A stretch of 8,407 bases of DNA from Candidatus Eiseniibacteriota bacterium (GTDB lineage Bacteria > Eisenbacteria > RBG-16-71-46 > JABDJR01). Of this stretch, positions 7,451-8,407 are shown piece by piece (positions within the stretch are counted from its first letter, which is position 1; every line of letters starts with the position of its first letter). The position numbers and the translations under genes are program-made. Under the pieces are notes generated by a model that was given only the letters and a program-made list of their open reading frames with translations, was not told the origin of the DNA and did no database searches. The stretch spans positions 1 through 8,407 of the forward strand of contig JABDJR010000493.1 in NCBI GenBank assembly GCA_013003415.1, written 5' to 3'.

Positions 7451-7531
7451 AAATAGCCTTTAGAGGTCATGTGTTCCCAGAAAAGTTGTGCACCCGCTCG
7501 AGGCGATGACGTTATCCCAACTGTGACAGCG

Positions 7532-7569
7532 CTTAGCAATCTGCGGTTTCGCCGGTTTTGTTTGCTAAG
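7532..7569. repeat. Inverted repeat before the secreted propeller gene (possible operator)
   Basis: CTTAGCAA (7532-7539) and TTGCTAAG (7562-7569) are perfect inverted 8-base arms. Their centres are 30 bases apart, near three helical turns. The right arm overlaps a -10-like element, the position expected for a repressor site. A terminator is unlikely, since the loop is 22 bases and no T-tract follows. Confidence 0.3.
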
Positions 7570-7571
7570 AT
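7563..7571 (+). promoter_or_regulatory. Extended -10-like element for the secreted propeller gene
   Basis: TGCTAAGAT fits the extended -10 pattern TG-n-TAnnnT. It lies 31 bases before the ATG at 7603. No good -35 box is present at the usual distance, which extended -10 promoters can tolerate. Confidence is limited because the match is short. Confidence 0.35.
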
Positions 7572-7602
7572 AGGTCTAGGACCCACACAAAGGACTGCGC
7601 TC

Positions 7603-8407
7603 ATGTCTTTCGCTCGCTCTGCCTGCCTTCTCCTGCTTGCCCTTTTTGTTCTTCCCTCCACCCTCCTCGCTCAAGATAGCGATCCTCATTCTGAAGAAGC
7701 CTGCTGTGGATTCACGGTTGAAGGCTACAAATTCTACGACCTCGATGGCAACGGCATCATGGATGGGGGAGACTACGGCCTCGGAGGCTGGACCATCATT
7801 GCTATGGATAGTACCGGGACGGTGGCGGATAGTACGGTCACCGACTCCACCGGATATTGGTCCATGAATACGCCGGTCTGGTGCGGGGCGCAGCTTCAGC
7901 TGGCCGAAGTTCTAGTACCCGGCTGGACCCAAAGTTATCCCGGAGGCTCTGGCGTGCACGTTGACTATCTTGTCGGCTGCTTCGAAACGCATGGTCCCTA
8001 CAATTTTGGGAACACCCCACCGGACTGCCAAGACTTCCAGCGCACGTACACCACAGATGCCGATTTCATTGAAGGCACACTTGATGGTGTTGTCACCAAC
8101 AGTGACCAACTTGAGCTTTCTCCAACCGGAACAACGTTTAAGTACGCATGGATTGCAAACGCGTCGGACGGAACGATCTCCAAGGTTGATACCGACACCG
8201 GCAACGAAGTCGCACGCTATTACACGGGACCACCCGATCCCGACGGTTTCTACAATTATCTTTCCCCGTCACGAACCGCCATCGATGAAGATGGCAATTG
8301 TTGGGTAGCCAACCGCACCATGAATGGTGTCGGTTCGGTAACCCAGATTCTGGTGGATGGGGGAGATGACCGGAACTCGAACGCCACCATCGAAACCTCT
8401 TTCGACG
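7603..8407 (+). CDS. Secreted protein with SdrD_B-like domain and beta-propeller-like repeats, 5' part
   Basis: The frame is open from ATG 7603 to the window end (268 residues), so the 3' end is missing. The start is supported by AAAGGA (7589-7594), eight bases upstream. Residues 1-23 are a Sec signal peptide (R5, a Leu-rich core, likely cut LLA|QD). Residues about 38-105 look like an SdrD_B / prealbumin-like beta-sandwich: GYKFYDLDGNGIMDGGDYGL, then GGWTIIAMDSTG. Its loop D46-L-D-G-N-G-I-M-D-G-G-D57 has acidic or Asn residues at EF-hand positions 1, 3, 5, 9 and 12, so calcium binding is likely. From about residue 178 come propeller-like blades (YAWIANASDGTISKVDTDTG, then AIDEDGNCWVANR), resembling NHL or virginiamycin-B-lyase-like propellers. 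Six cysteines after the signal (34, 35, 94, 126, 142, 233) could form disulfides in the periplasm or outside. I infer a cell-surface or secreted structural or binding role; enzyme activity cannot be judged from this part. Confidence 0.85.
   Translation, partial: MSFARSACLLLLALFVLPSTLLAQDSDPHSEEACCGFTVEGYKFYDLDGNGIMDGGDYGLGGWTIIAMDSTGTVADSTVTDSTGYWSMNTPVWCGAQLQLAEVLVPGWTQSYPGGSGVHVDYLVGCFETHGPYNFGNTPPDCQDFQRTYTTDADFIEGTLDGVVTNSDQLELSPTGTTFKYAWIANASDGTISKVDTDTGNEVARYYTGPPDPDGFYNYLSPSRTAIDEDGNCWVANRTMNGVGSVTQILVDGGDDRNSNATIETSFD

Noticed and set aside
7443..7457. AGAGCTAGAAATAGC is identical to part of the synthetic Cas9 single-guide scaffold.
   Set aside because: The match is only 15 bases, overlaps the kinase fusion stop codon, and the flanking scaffold sequence is absent. 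There are no CRISPR repeats or cas genes. It is a chance hairpin with a GAAA loop and has no T-tract, so it is not a terminator either.

Overview
The window comes from a Gram-negative bacterium with mid-range GC (estimated by eye, a little over 50%). The gene content fits the wider FCB superphylum or a similar aquatic lineage. The evidence is a secreted glycoside hydrolase ending in a FlgD-Ig / type IX-secretion-like C-terminal domain, a lipoprotein glycosidase, and a Hanks-type kinase fused to SUMF1 and alpha/beta-hydrolase domains. The phylum cannot be fixed from this sequence. I see no tRNA, rRNA, CRISPR array, insertion sequence or phage gene.

Layout. (1) Bases 1-1131 (+) are the 3' part of a secreted multidomain enzyme: the last strand of what looks like a GH16 laminarinase-type domain, then a bacterial Ig domain, a CBM6 and a FlgD-Ig-like C-terminal domain. 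(2) Converging on it from the minus strand is a two-gene unit. An exported protein of unknown family (3085-2255) is followed 52 bases later by a GH113-like glycosidase lipoprotein (2202-1156). A complete lipoprotein signal for the glycosidase is encoded upstream of its first ATG, which implies a non-standard CTG start or a sequence problem. (3) A divergent intergenic region of 174 bp leads to a class II Fic-domain AMP-transferase (3260-4426, +). (4) A 965-residue transmembrane protein (4553-7450, +) joins a Ser/Thr kinase, one membrane helix, a PEGA-like segment, a SUMF1-fold domain lacking the formylglycine-generating cysteines, and an alpha/beta hydrolase with an apparently intact triad. (5) After a 152-bp gap with an inverted repeat and an extended -10-like element comes the 5' part of a secreted SdrD_B-like / beta-propeller protein (7603 to beyond the window end).

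How the genes may fit together. The two glycosidases suggest extracellular beta-glucan (laminarin-like) and beta-mannan-like polysaccharide breakdown. The kinase places about 650 residues outside the cytoplasm, including a lectin-like fold and an esterase-like domain, so it could sense or process extracellular substrates and signal inward. Only proximity links the kinase to the glycosidases. The Fic protein is a separate cytoplasmic protein-modifying enzyme and need not belong to the polysaccharide genes.
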